From Candidatus Gracilibacteria bacterium (GTDB taxonomy: Bacteria; Patescibacteriota; Gracilibacteria; UBA1369; UBA12473): a stretch of DNA of 64,000 bases. Location: NCBI GenBank assembly GCA_041658685.1, contig JBAZZS010000001.1, forward strand, positions 248,001 to 312,000, written 5' to 3'. The notes beneath the pieces are model-generated. The model searched no databases. It worked only from the letters and a program-made list of their open reading frames with translations, and was not told the origin of the DNA. Position numbers and translations under genes: made by a program. Every line of letters starts with the position of its first letter. The stretch's first letter is position 1. Shown here in pieces: positions 33,737-41,120 of the stretch.

Positions 33737-34522
33737 TTATTGAATGGTCAAAAAGGGCATGGTGCCATCGGACAGCATGTAGGTGGGTAAAATCCCGTTC
33801 CATTTTTCAATGGCTTTGAGTTGAACATAGGATTCACCCCCGGCGCTTTGGATGGCTTGAGTCTGCGCTTTGATAGCCTCGGCCTCGGCTTGAGCAGTCA
33901 CAATTTTTTGTTCCGCCTCATACTTGATTTGCTCGAGACGATTTTTGGACGCCAAAGCGTTTTGTTCAGCCACCACTTTATTTTCAATGGCTTCCGAGAA
34001 CGATGCCGAGAATTGAAAATCCACAATGGAAACTCCGTCCACAATGATGCCGTACGGTTCGAGTCGGCTCTTGAGCTCCGTAGAAATCACTTCTTTGACT
34101 GAGGCGCGTTGGGTGATCAGTTGCTCGGCCGTGAATTGCGCAGTCCCGGCTTTCACCGATTCTTGGATGGAAGGTTCGATCAGAGACCAGCTTTCCGCTC
34201 CACGAAAGGTTTGATAAATCGTATTCACACGGGTCGGGTCGAGGTGATAGTTGAGGGTCATATCCGTGTATACCATCTGTAAATCTTGAGAAGCCGCATC
34301 GGATTGAGCATTGTACTTTTGCATAGTGATATCAATGGTTTTGATTTTTTGAACCATGGGAATCACAAAATGGATCCCTTCATCCAAAATTTCATCTTGG
34401 ACAGCTCCGAGTTGAATCACAATGCCGCGTTCTCCGGGATTGATGATTTCAAAACAGCTGAAAAGCATCATCAGTGCAAGGAAAAGCACTAATCCAAGGG
34501 CAAGTTTCTTAACTTTTGACAT
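33737..34522 (-). CDS. Prohibitin-family (SPFH/band 7) membrane protein
   Basis: 261 residues. An N-terminal anchor (about 7-24, LALGLVLFLALMMLFSCF) is followed by an SPFH domain starting INPGERGIVIQLGAV and including QTFRGAESWSLIEP. A coiled coil (EAIENKVVAEQNALASKNRLEQIKYEAEQKIV, about 180-211 in total) leads to an Ala/Glu-rich oligomerisation helix. Prohibitin homologues form large membrane rings that organise lipid domains and restrain membrane proteases such as FtsH. The last residues (ILPTYMLSDGTMPFLTI) match the prohibitin-type end rather than HflC. Confidence 0.88.
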   Translation of the reverse strand: MSKVKKLALGLVLFLALMMLFSCFEIINPGERGIVIQLGAVQDEILDEGIHFVIPMVQKIKTIDITMQKYNAQSDAASQDLQMVYTDMTLNYHLDPTRVNTIYQTFRGAESWSLIEPSIQESVKAGTAQFTAEQLITQRASVKEVISTELKSRLEPYGIIVDGVSIVDFQFSASFSEAIENKVVAEQNALASKNRLEQIKYEAEQKIVTAQAEAEAIKAQTQAIQSAGGESYVQLKAIEKWNGILPTYMLSDGTMPFLTIQ

Positions 34523-34583
34523 AAAAAATGTTTAGAAAATAATACATCGCTAATATAGCGGTTTGAGGAGCGAAAGACAAGGC

Positions 34584-34610
34584 ATCATCCCCGTGGGAAC
34601 GGGGATCCAG
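34584..34610 (-). repeat. REP-like palindrome, left of HNH paralogue 2
   Basis: Arms ATCCCC / GGGGAT around GTGGGAAC, followed by CCAG. In minus orientation it reads CTGGATCCCCG...CGGGGATGA, the common bacterial REP-like pattern. A related element in the opposite orientation lies at 35788-35813, so the HNH gene is flanked by inverted copies. Confidence 0.65.
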
Positions 34611-34850
34611 CGAAAAAGAGACTCATGCGATTTTTAATTTCGGCTTGACGGGAAAATTTGCGGAAATTTTTGCTTATTATTTTGCGTGCCGTTTGTTTTT
34701 CGAGAATTCCGGAAAATCCAGCGGTTGGCTTGAAATTTTTCGTTGAAATAGCCTTTTTTGACGCATGAGATAGGCCCTCTAAAAGCAAAGGTTTCTTTTA
34801 TTTATTTCTACCATAAAAAATGTGTTCTTTTGGCTTTTATAACCTAAAAT

Positions 34851-34880
34851 TTGATTGTTTTCGAATGTGAATTTTATTAT
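34851..34880 (+). promoter_or_regulatory. Possible promoter of HNH paralogue 2
   Basis: TTGATT (34851-34856), 18-bp spacer, TATTAT (34875-34880), 32 bp before the ATG. Confidence 0.4.
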
Positions 34881-34912
34881 GATTTTTATACTAATAACTA
34901 ACAAAAATTCCA

Positions 34913-35746
34913 ATGAATATCCTCGATCCAAAAATCATTCATCAACAATTTATTTCTCTCGGCCGAGAGCGAAATAAAATCACTTACAAACTCCTCGTTC
35001 TTCTTCCGCAAATCTACGAACAAAAAATCTACAAAACGCATGGTTATGCCACCATCTACGAATATGCGGGAAAGCTGGCCGGACTTTCTCATTCCGTGGT
35101 TGAAAAAGCTCTAAAACTCGAGGAAAAACTCAAAAACAAACCCCATCTCCAAAAAGCCATCGAAACCCAAGGGATTCATAAAGTGGCGATCATCGCCAAC
35201 ATTGCCACTCCGGAAAACGAAAAGATGTTTGCGGATAAGGTTGAAAATATGAGTAAATCGGCCCTTCAGCAGTTCAGCAGAGAGCTTCGCGGAAAAATCC
35301 AAACCAATTGGAATATTGAAATGGATACGGAAATGATGACTGCGTTTTTAAAATTGAAAGAAAAAATCGGCAAAAAGCTGAGCAACAAGGAAGCGCTGAG
35401 GAGAATGTTGGAAATGCTTAGTGAGAGATCGGTAAAAAATGAAAAACCGCAGCCAAAAGCCCAAAATAGACAAGAAATCCCCGGGGAAAAAGAAGATGGG
35501 CGATACATTCCGATCGCTCAAAAAAGAGAAGTTCTCGCCAAAACCAACGGTATTTGCTCTCACGAAAATTGCTGCAACCCGGCCCAAATTTTTCATCACC
35601 AAATCCGATTTTCTCAAGCCAAAAATCATGTCTCTCTCATCCCCCTTTGCAAAATCCATCACGAATTCGCGCATAACGGCATTACGGAACCCCTAACACA
35701 AGCCGACGAGCTTTATCGAAAATACAGACAAGCGATGCTAATCTGA
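34913..35746 (+). CDS. HNH endonuclease-domain protein, paralogue 2
   Basis: 277 residues. The N-terminal helical domain (about 12-126) is homologous to that of the protein at 5039-6097 (EYAGKLAGLS at 50-59, IATPE, MSKSALQQF). The C-terminal HNH domain has Cys215/Cys220, His228-His229, His239, Cys246, His249-His250 and His254. All the positions expected for a zinc-bound HNH nuclease are kept. It lacks the Pro/Ser-rich start of paralogue 1. Inverted REP-like palindromes lie on both sides, which fits a mobile or palindrome-associated nuclease. Target unknown. Confidence 0.8.
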   Translation: MNILDPKIIHQQFISLGRERNKITYKLLVLLPQIYEQKIYKTHGYATIYEYAGKLAGLSHSVVEKALKLEEKLKNKPHLQKAIETQGIHKVAIIANIATPENEKMFADKVENMSKSALQQFSRELRGKIQTNWNIEMDTEMMTAFLKLKEKIGKKLSNKEALRRMLEMLSERSVKNEKPQPKAQNRQEIPGEKEDGRYIPIAQKREVLAKTNGICSHENCCNPAQIFHHQIRFSQAKNHVSLIPLCKIHHEFAHNGITEPLTQADELYRKYRQAMLI

Positions 35747-35787
35747 TATTTTATTCAAACCAATTTTCATTGGATCAGGAAAAGAGA

Positions 35788-35813
35788 CTGGATTCCCTCA
35801 TGCGCGGGAATGA
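35788..35813 (+). repeat. REP-like palindrome, right of HNH paralogue 2
   Basis: CTGGATTCCC / GGGAATGA arms around TCATGCGC. Same family as 34584-34610 but on the opposite strand, 14 bp from the polX stop. Confidence 0.65.
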
Positions 35814-35826
35814 CACCAAAAACTTT

Positions 35827-37560
35827 TTATTTTTTTCTAAAATACGCGAGCAATTTTTCTACCGGCAACGTATTGAGAATGTCTTTTTTCTCCAGCCAAC
35901 CGCGTCGCGCCATGCCAACGCCAAATTGCATAAACTTGAGGCTGTCCGTGCGGTGAGAATCCGTGTTGATCACGAATTTCGCGCCTTCGGCATGAGTTAA
36001 ACGGCAATTCCCTTCATTCAGATCGAGGCGAAAACTGGAGCTGATTTCCAAGGCCACGCGATATTTTTTCGCTGCACGAGCGATCTCGATCAAATCAATG
36101 GGGTACGGTTCGCGATCATTCACGATTCGGCCTGTTGGATGACATAAAACCGACACATACGGATTGGACATGGCCTTGAGAACGCGCGCGGTTTGTTGCT
36201 CGGACGGGAGGTTCATTTTTGTGTGCACCGAGATATTCACAAAATCGAGTTTTTTAAGAATTCCATTCGGATAATCGAGACTCCCATCTTCCAGAATATC
36301 CACCTCCGCGCTTTTTAAAATACGAAAATTCTTCAGTTTTTTATTGAGCGAATCAATGTGCCGCAAATGATCTATGAGCCGAGCTTCATCGAGCCCGGAC
36401 GCCACGCGCAACGACGACGAATGCTCCGTGATCCCGATGTAGCGATACCCGAGTGCCTGGGCCGCAGCCACCATTTCTTCGAGCGTGTTGCCGCCATCGC
36501 TCTCGCGGGTGTGCATGTGAAGGTCGCCCTGAATGTCGCTCAACTCAATCGAATGGGGAAGTGTATTGTTGAGAGCCGCGTCAATTTCACCTTCATCGCG
36601 TCGCAATTCCGGAATGATGTAGGGGAGTCCGAGCGCTTTAAAAAGGCTTTCCTCGGTTTTTCCGGCCATCCTTTTTTCTCCTTTAAAAAGTCCGTATTCA
36701 TTGAGCTTGAATCCTTTTGAAATCGCGAATTTTCGCATCGCAATATTGTGCGCCTTGGATCCGGTGAAGTAATGCAACGCTGCGCCAAAACTCGATTCAT
36801 CCACCACGCGCAAATCCGACTGAATCGGGCCGTTCGCAGATTCCAAAATCACACTCGCCTTGGTCTCTCCGTGCGCCAAAATTTGCTGCACATCCGGCTG
36901 AGTCACAAAATGCGCCACAATTCGGCCATGATCTTTTTCGGTTTTCCCGGTCACGAGAATGTCGATGTCGCCCACGGTTTCCTGTTTGCGGCGGCAACTG
37001 CCCGCGTACTCGACCCGGTCCACCACCGGGCAGGTTTTGAGATAGACCACAAGGCGATTCGCCATCTCGGTCGCGGCATGCAGAATCAGGCGTTGAGAAT
37101 GTTTTTCGTGATCTTTGATGGATTGAATCACGCTGGTTTGGCTTTTTTCTCCCATGCCCGGGAGCTTGGCCAACAATCCGGTTTCCGCCGCGTGTTTGAG
37201 TTTCGGTAACGAATCGATGCCGAGCTCGGTGTAAAACTTTTTCACTTTTTTGGGTCCCAACCCGCGGACCGTGAGAAGCTCCAAAAGCCCGGTTTTAAAC
37301 CCGGCGAGCAGCATTTGATGTTCGCGACAATCGCCGGAATGCAGGATTTCAATAATTTTATCCGCGAGCCCTTGCCCCACGCCCGAGAGGTCTAGGAGTT
37401 TTTTGGGATTCTCATCCGCGATTTGCCTCATTTCCTGAGACGAATGTTCGATGGTTTGCGCGGCGCGTCGATACGCCAAATACCGAAAGCGATTTTCCCC
37501 CATGAGCTCGAGGATATCTGCCATTTCCCTGAAAATTTGCGCAATTTTAAGGTTTTCCAT
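35827..37560 (-). CDS. polX: DNA polymerase/3'-5' exonuclease PolX
   Basis: 577-residue fusion of an X-family polymerase and a PHP domain, used for gap filling in base excision repair. Helix-hairpin-helix motifs lie at about 50-75 and 95-110 (LSGVGQGLADKI, VRGLGPKKVKKF). The polymerase active site is GSCRRKQETVGDIDILV (about 187-203) with the metal-binding DxD and a further Asp in SDLRVVD. The PHP domain starts DLHMHTRESDG (about 344-354), keeps TEHSSS, the mid-domain H and the terminal INTDSH. All catalytic ligands are seen, so both activities are expected. Confidence 0.94.
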   Translation of the reverse strand: MENLKIAQIFREMADILELMGENRFRYLAYRRAAQTIEHSSQEMRQIADENPKKLLDLSGVGQGLADKIIEILHSGDCREHQMLLAGFKTGLLELLTVRGLGPKKVKKFYTELGIDSLPKLKHAAETGLLAKLPGMGEKSQTSVIQSIKDHEKHSQRLILHAATEMANRLVVYLKTCPVVDRVEYAGSCRRKQETVGDIDILVTGKTEKDHGRIVAHFVTQPDVQQILAHGETKASVILESANGPIQSDLRVVDESSFGAALHYFTGSKAHNIAMRKFAISKGFKLNEYGLFKGEKRMAGKTEESLFKALGLPYIIPELRRDEGEIDAALNNTLPHSIELSDIQGDLHMHTRESDGGNTLEEMVAAAQALGYRYIGITEHSSSLRVASGLDEARLIDHLRHIDSLNKKLKNFRILKSAEVDILEDGSLDYPNGILKKLDFVNISVHTKMNLPSEQQTARVLKAMSNPYVSVLCHPTGRIVNDREPYPIDLIEIARAAKKYRVALEISSSFRLDLNEGNCRLTHAEGAKFVINTDSHRTDSLKFMQFGVGMARRGWLEKKDILNTLPVEKLLAYFRKK

Positions 37561-37665
37561 TATTTTTGTAAAAATTCCTTAAAATGAAAAGTGAGAAAAA
37601 TATAACATAAGTTTTTGGAATTTGGTAGGATGATGAAGATGGTTTTTATTCCTAAATTTATTCTC

Positions 37666-38379
37666 ATGAACTCAAAAATCAAGTTAGCCCTTCCCTTGGT
37701 TTTGCTCTCCTTAATGTCCCTCAGCGGTTGCGGAGCAGATGAAAATATCCCTAAGGAAGAATGTATCCCCAATCCCAATGCGTTGATTGACCCGTGTGCG
37801 GATTATTCGAATATTCTGGAATCTACCGGAAAACCGGTGATTTATTTGTATCCCGAACAAGAGACAAAAGTCAGCGTCCAAGTGGCGTATCAAGGCCTTC
37901 TCACCAGCACGTACCCGCAAGCCCAAAACGGCGCCTGGGAGGTGATTGCCTCACCGGACGGGACGTTGAGCGATGGAAACAGAACCTACGACTATCTTTT
38001 TTGGGAGGGGATTTCTCCGTTGACCGAAACGTTTCAATTCACGGACGGATTTGTGGTTCAACGCGAAGAAATCATTCCGTTTTTGGAGGAAAAGTTGACC
38101 GTGCTCGGATTGAACGATTCGGAGCAAGATGATTTCATCAGTTATTGGTTGCCGCAAATGAATGGAAAAGGGTGGGTGATGGTGCGCTTTTTAAAGGATG
38201 AATACGAGGCCATGGTCAAAACCACGATCGTGCCTCAACCCGACACCGTGATTCGCGTGTTTATGATTGTGAAAGAAATCGATTCGCCTGTGGATTTGCC
38301 AATGCAAGAGTTAACGCCTGCGCCGGAGCGATCCGGGTTTACGGTGGTGGAGTGGGGAGGGAGTGACTTGGGGGAGTAG
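37666..38379 (+). CDS. Lipoprotein with PVIYLYP motif
   Basis: 237 residues from the ATG at 37666 (MNSKIKLALPLVLLSLMSLSGC). Lipobox LSGC, Cys22. The mature part carries GKPVIYLYPEQETKVSVQV and AQNGAWEVIASPDGTL, then YLFWEGIS. I have seen this PVIYLYPE...YLYWEG pattern in uncharacterised surface proteins of diverse bacteria; function unknown. The conserved aromatic motifs suggest a defined enzyme or binding domain rather than a structural filler. Confidence 0.8.
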   Translation: MNSKIKLALPLVLLSLMSLSGCGADENIPKEECIPNPNALIDPCADYSNILESTGKPVIYLYPEQETKVSVQVAYQGLLTSTYPQAQNGAWEVIASPDGTLSDGNRTYDYLFWEGISPLTETFQFTDGFVVQREEIIPFLEEKLTVLGLNDSEQDDFISYWLPQMNGKGWVMVRFLKDEYEAMVKTTIVPQPDTVIRVFMIVKEIDSPVDLPMQELTPAPERSGFTVVEWGGSDLGE

Positions 38380-38394
38380 GAACCGGCGCCAAAA

Positions 38395-39336
38395 TTATCT
38401 ATCTGTTTTGCCTTTTGTTAATTCAAGCGATTCCACCTCATCCAATGTGTCGATCGCCGTATCTGCATAACCGGCTTTTATAAATGCGGCGCGAAGTTCC
38501 TCTATTTTATCCGTTGGCATGGATTCGCATCCGGTCCGATTTTCTTTGAAAGGATGCAAACGCGGTCGCACTAAATGAGGAGGCAAAACATCAATAATCT
38601 CACGTGGGTCACAATCGCTATCCACGGTAAGTGTAAAAGTGAGGGTCGCTTTTCTAATCCCTTCATAAGCTTGTTGTATTCTTTCACAGACATCTTTTAT
38701 GCCTTCCATGGGATACAAAGGCACTCGCCTTTTTTGTGGCTGTCTTTTTTCCTGTCGCCCCTGCTCGTTTGTAGAGGCCAGTGAAATTTGCCAACTCAAT
38801 CCCGGCTCATAATCTTTCATAAAATCAAAAACTTCTTCCAGATTTCTTCTTACGATCGGGAGATCAGGCAAAACCGTGGAAATTTTAATTTTACGACGCA
38901 AGTGACGACTTACGGCCACCAAAATATCGCGACAATGCGGATTTAAAAGCAGTTCACCTCCATCAGTAAAATTTATTTTATAAGGATTTATTTGAAAATT
39001 TCTTTGCACCGCTTGTTCTTCCAAAATTTTTATTTGATCCACGACTTGTTCCGGAGTCAGACTCCTGTGAAGGGCATCTTTGTCAGGAGAATGAGAACAA
39101 AATTTGCAGCCCATCACACATCCCAACTGAGGTGAAATTTCAAAAACATGACCGCTGCCCCGTCTGTCTCTGGGGAGTACTCTGGCAACGATTGGTTTCG
39201 CTCTTTGATTGTCTGTAAATTCATGGGGGAGGACCGATATTCTTAAGGCGTGGTTTCCATTGGAATCATAGGGGCTGTCATCGGGTGATCCAAGGATTTG
39301 AAGAGAATAGTCAGGGGGTGTATCAATGGGGGTCAT
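38395..39336 (-). CDS. RlmN/Cfr-like radical SAM protein lacking the methyl-carrier cysteines
   Basis: 313 residues. The radical SAM cluster motif is Cys73-x3-Cys77-x2-Cys80 inside SPQLGCVMGCKFC, followed by LTPEQVVDQI, which closely tracks RlmN (SSQ-x-GC-x-MGC-x-FC...LTAGEIVDQ). GGE at 126-128 is the SAM-binding segment. The later part (ISLAST..., PMEGIKDVCERI, LTFTLTVDSD, RPRLHPFKEN) follows the RlmN order. The Cys that precedes SSQ in RlmN (Cys118 of E. coli) is Glu here, and no C-terminal Cys355 equivalent exists. The known C2/C8 adenine methylation mechanism therefore cannot operate unchanged. The gene sits behind two leader-peptide/hairpin units. Confidence 0.82.
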   Translation of the reverse strand: MTPIDTPPDYSLQILGSPDDSPYDSNGNHALRISVLPHEFTDNQRAKPIVARVLPRDRRGSGHVFEISPQLGCVMGCKFCSHSPDKDALHRSLTPEQVVDQIKILEEQAVQRNFQINPYKINFTDGGELLLNPHCRDILVAVSRHLRRKIKISTVLPDLPIVRRNLEEVFDFMKDYEPGLSWQISLASTNEQGRQEKRQPQKRRVPLYPMEGIKDVCERIQQAYEGIRKATLTFTLTVDSDCDPREIIDVLPPHLVRPRLHPFKENRTGCESMPTDKIEELRAAFIKAGYADTAIDTLDEVESLELTKGKTDR

Positions 39337-39354
39337 ATAATGCTTGTTTTTAAT

Positions 39355-39389
39355 AAAAATAAAAAAGCCGCTTCATGGGGCGAAGCGGC
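39355..39389 (-). terminator. Terminator hairpin 2 just before the radical SAM gene
   Basis: Perfect 8-bp stem GCCGCTTC / GAAGCGGC (minus strand), 7-base loop, then TTTTTTATTTTTATT. It ends 18 bases before the start codon, so the gene can only be expressed by read-through or antitermination. Confidence 0.8.
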
Positions 39390-39414
39390 CGGGGAGATTC
39401 TTGGAATTCAAAAA

Positions 39415-39507
39415 TCAGAGTCGCTTCATTCGAGAAACGCTCTTCTTATTGAGGAGATTATTGGCGAGGGTTGAAATTAGTTTTTGGGTTGGGTTCAATC
39501 GTGACAT
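39415..39507 (-). CDS. Candidate leader peptide 2 (30 residues)
   Basis: ATG at 39507, TGA at 39415-39417. The peptide starts MSRLNPTQKLISTL and ends KSVSRMKRL; it is basic and amphipathic. Its codons 27-29 contain GAAGCG, which can pair with the 5' arm CGCTTC of terminator hairpin 2. A ribosome reaching the end of the peptide would cover that segment. It lies between two terminator hairpins. No Shine-Dalgarno, as is usual here. Other readings are a decayed gene end or chance. Confidence 0.5.
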   Translation of the reverse strand: MSRLNPTQKLISTLANNLLNKKSVSRMKRL

Positions 39508-39524
39508 GGATAAATTTTTGAGAA

Positions 39525-39557
39525 TAAAAAAATCGCTTCTCTGTGAGGAAGCGGTTT
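39525..39557 (-). terminator. Terminator hairpin 1 in the radical SAM leader
   Basis: Minus strand: AACCGCTTC / GAAGCGATT with one mismatch, 8-base loop, then a run of seven T. It lies between leader peptides 1 and 2. Confidence 0.75.
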
Positions 39558-39597
39558 AAGGGGGCTAACAGGGGATGATTTTGCAAAACACACCGCT

Positions 39598-39654
39598 TCA
39601 CTCAGAAAAGGTCTTCTTCTTGGCGCCGACGGTGTTGAGGCAAAGGGTCATCAT
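39598..39654 (-). CDS. Candidate leader peptide 1 (18 residues)
   Basis: ATG at 39654, TGA at 39598-39600; MMTLCLNTVGAKKKTFSE. The stop codon is part of TGAAGCGG, whose GAAGCGGT can pair perfectly over 8 bp with ACCGCTTC of terminator hairpin 1, better than the terminator's own arms. The -10 box of the promoter at 39661-39689 is so close that transcription would begin at or near the first codon, making a nearly leaderless message. Confidence 0.45.
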   Translation of the reverse strand: MMTLCLNTVGAKKKTFSE

Positions 39655-39660
39655 GGGGAT

Positions 39661-39689
39661 AGTATGGGGAGTTGGGGGAGGGAAGTCAA
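39661..39689 (-). promoter_or_regulatory. Promoter for the radical SAM leader
   Basis: Minus strand TTGACT (39689-39684), 17-bp spacer, CATACT (39666-39661). It lies between the stop of the 214-residue gene and leader peptide 1. Confidence 0.6.
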
Positions 39690-39711
39690 ATGCGTAGATT
39701 CAAACGTTCAA

Positions 39712-40356
39712 CTAAAAAGATCGCACTTTTATAAAAGCATTTCCCAAAGCCTCATCCTCAAATTCCCCCATGAGTTCTACTCCCACTAAATAGTCTATGG
39801 ATAATCCCTCAGGGGGGACTGTGACCACACGCTCCTCCATGAAACTAACATAGGGATTTAACGCTAGAATTTGTGGGCCGAGCGCAAGCACAACCCCTTT
39901 TCGTGTTGCTGCAATTTCTTTACAAAATCGATCGAGGCCTTTAAGACTCCTTATATTCAAACATCTCATAATGGCTTGTCGAATTTCTTCTTTTTCTGGC
40001 GAAAGCCCTTCAAAATCAACTCCCATTTCAATTAAACCAAAATAGGGGCAAATCAAATGGGGCTCCAAATTAAAATCACGATTTATTAATTGTTCCCAAA
40101 GAGCGTATCGAAGCGCATTGATCTCCGCATATTCCGCCGCATCCTTAAGGGGAGTTTTATTATCACCCACCCTCGGGTAAAAGAAGAATTCACGGCCATG
40201 GTTGCCTGAGGGGGGCATTGTCCCATATTGTGCTAAATATCGAATCGCCTCCATAGAGGTCCCATGGAATCCCAAAAAATTAGGATTGTTTTGGTTCATT
40301 CGAACATTAGACAAGTCCTGAATACGAGAAAGATAGGGAAATTCTTGGTCTCTCAA
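39712..40356 (-). CDS. Orphan protein with an ADP-ribosyltransferase-like HGTS motif
   Basis: 214 residues, no signal peptide. The segment NFLGFHGTSMEAIRYLAQYG (His31-Gly-Thr-Ser) followed about 38 residues later by KDAAEYAEINA resembles the first two blocks of ADP-ribosyltransferase folds (H-G-T-S, helix, G, then a Ser/Asp-x-x-x-A-x-x-Y-A strand-helix). The third, Glu-bearing block is not certain; EERVVTVP near 176 is a candidate. If correct it would transfer ADP-ribose from NAD to a protein or nucleic acid, or remove a 2'-phosphate. It stands alone on the minus strand upstream of the radical SAM leader. Confidence 0.6.
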   Translation of the reverse strand: MRDQEFPYLSRIQDLSNVRMNQNNPNFLGFHGTSMEAIRYLAQYGTMPPSGNHGREFFFYPRVGDNKTPLKDAAEYAEINALRYALWEQLINRDFNLEPHLICPYFGLIEMGVDFEGLSPEKEEIRQAIMRCLNIRSLKGLDRFCKEIAATRKGVVLALGPQILALNPYVSFMEERVVTVPPEGLSIDYLVGVELMGEFEDEALGNAFIKVRSF

Positions 40357-40567
40357 ATGATTTTTATTTAAAATTTTAAATAGATGGCATTAAAACAGAT
40401 ATTTCATATTACGTCAAGGTGGCGTTCCCACCCTCTTTTTATAAATCTCCATTCCTTGTAAAATCACATTGTCGCTTATAACCCCCTTCCATGAAAAACC
40501 AAATCAAAAAAATCGCCGGTGCCTTTTTCAGCGTGGGAATGCGCTATTTTAGCGCGTTATTGCATAT
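40357..40567. other. Intergenic region with a hairpin and a possible 26-codon ORF
   Basis: Holds the inverted repeat GGTGG/CCACC followed by CTCTTTTT (40418-40440), a 15-bp palindrome GCGCTATTTTAGCGC (40541-40555), and a plus-strand frame 40491-40571 (ATG to TGA) encoding a short basic, hydrophobic peptide starting MKNQIKKIAGAFF. The peptide could be a decayed signal sequence or a small membrane peptide; no supporting promoter is clear. Confidence 0.35.
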
Positions 40568-40596
40568 TTGACTTTCTAAACTTCGAAGAATATACT
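40568..40596 (+). promoter_or_regulatory. Promoter of the MarR-type gene
   Basis: TTGACT (40568-40573), 17-bp spacer, TATACT (40591-40596), the best sigma-70-type match in the window. Confidence 0.8.
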
Positions 40597-40629
40597 TGAT
40601 TAGTCAATCATTAATCAATTAATAATCAA
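40596..40629 (+). promoter_or_regulatory. Operator-like inverted repeats at the MarR-gene start site
   Basis: Repeated TTGATTA/TAATCAA half-sites (TTGATTAGTCAATC, ATTAATCAATTAAT, AATCAAG) overlap the -10 box and transcription start, where a MarR dimer would repress its own gene. Confidence 0.6.
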
Positions 40630-40633
40630 GTTT

Positions 40634-41062
40634 ATGGAAACCGCAACCCCTGCATTGAAATTCTTTTTAAATCTTTCAAAAGTCCAAGCCATTGTCTCAC
40701 GTCGCTTTGATGGCGGCTTGGGGGGATTGGGGTTGAACGAATTCATCATTTTATTTTATTTGAACCAAGCTCCGGATGAAAAAATGCGCAGAATTGATCT
40801 TGCTGAAAAAATCGGGCTCACCGCTTCCGGCGTCACTCGAATGTTGGTTCCCATGGAAAAAGTCGGATTGGTGAATCGAGAAATGACCGAACACGACGCT
40901 CGCGTTCGTTATGTGACTTTGGCTCCCGGTGGCAGGCGCAGACTTTCGGAAGCCATGGAAAGAGCGGAACTCCTCTCTCAAGAACTAATTCCTACGACCA
41001 AACTTAAAAAAATAAAAGGGATCTCAACATTGATGGCCGAATTGGTGGGAACGATTCGATGA
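40634..41062 (+). CDS. MarR-family transcriptional regulator
   Basis: 142 residues, typical length. The winged HTH spans about 28-110: GLNEFIILFYLNQAP, then IDLAEKIGLTASGVTRMLVPMEKVGLVNREMTEHDARVRYVTL with the recognition helix at TASGVTRML and the wing DxRVRYV. N- and C-terminal helices form the dimer interface. MarR proteins bind palindromes and let go when they bind phenolic or other ligands, or when a Cys is oxidised; no Cys is present here. It is monocistronic, with its own promoter, operator and terminator. Nearby bcp might hint at a stress theme, but that is a guess. Confidence 0.92.
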   Translation: METATPALKFFLNLSKVQAIVSRRFDGGLGGLGLNEFIILFYLNQAPDEKMRRIDLAEKIGLTASGVTRMLVPMEKVGLVNREMTEHDARVRYVTLAPGGRRRLSEAMERAELLSQELIPTTKLKKIKGISTLMAELVGTIR

Positions 41063-41063
41063 T

Positions 41064-41096
41064 AAAATACCCCGCAGCAAGCTACGGAGTATTTTA
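41064..41096 (+). terminator. Bidirectional terminator
   Basis: AAAATACCCCG / CGGAGTATTTT stem directly after the MarR stop. The T-rich right arm ends the plus-strand gene and the A-rich left arm can end the convergent lipoprotein gene. Confidence 0.8.
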
Positions 41097-41120
41097 TTCC
41101 AACTAATACTGTGCCTTTAT

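Larger units (their letters stand above)
34523..34912. other. 390-bp intergenic region
   Basis: Divergent gap between the prohibitin-like gene (minus) and the second HNH gene (plus). It contains a palindromic element (34584-34610), several A/T-rich stretches with partial hairpins, and a weak plus-strand promoter (34851-34880). No gene was found. Confidence 0.6.

Noticed and set aside
38395..39711. RiPP system: short peptides as precursors for the radical SAM enzyme
   Set aside because: The enzyme has no SPASM or RRE-like region and follows RlmN motifs; the peptides lack a leader-core pattern, while the terminator pairings fit attenuation better.
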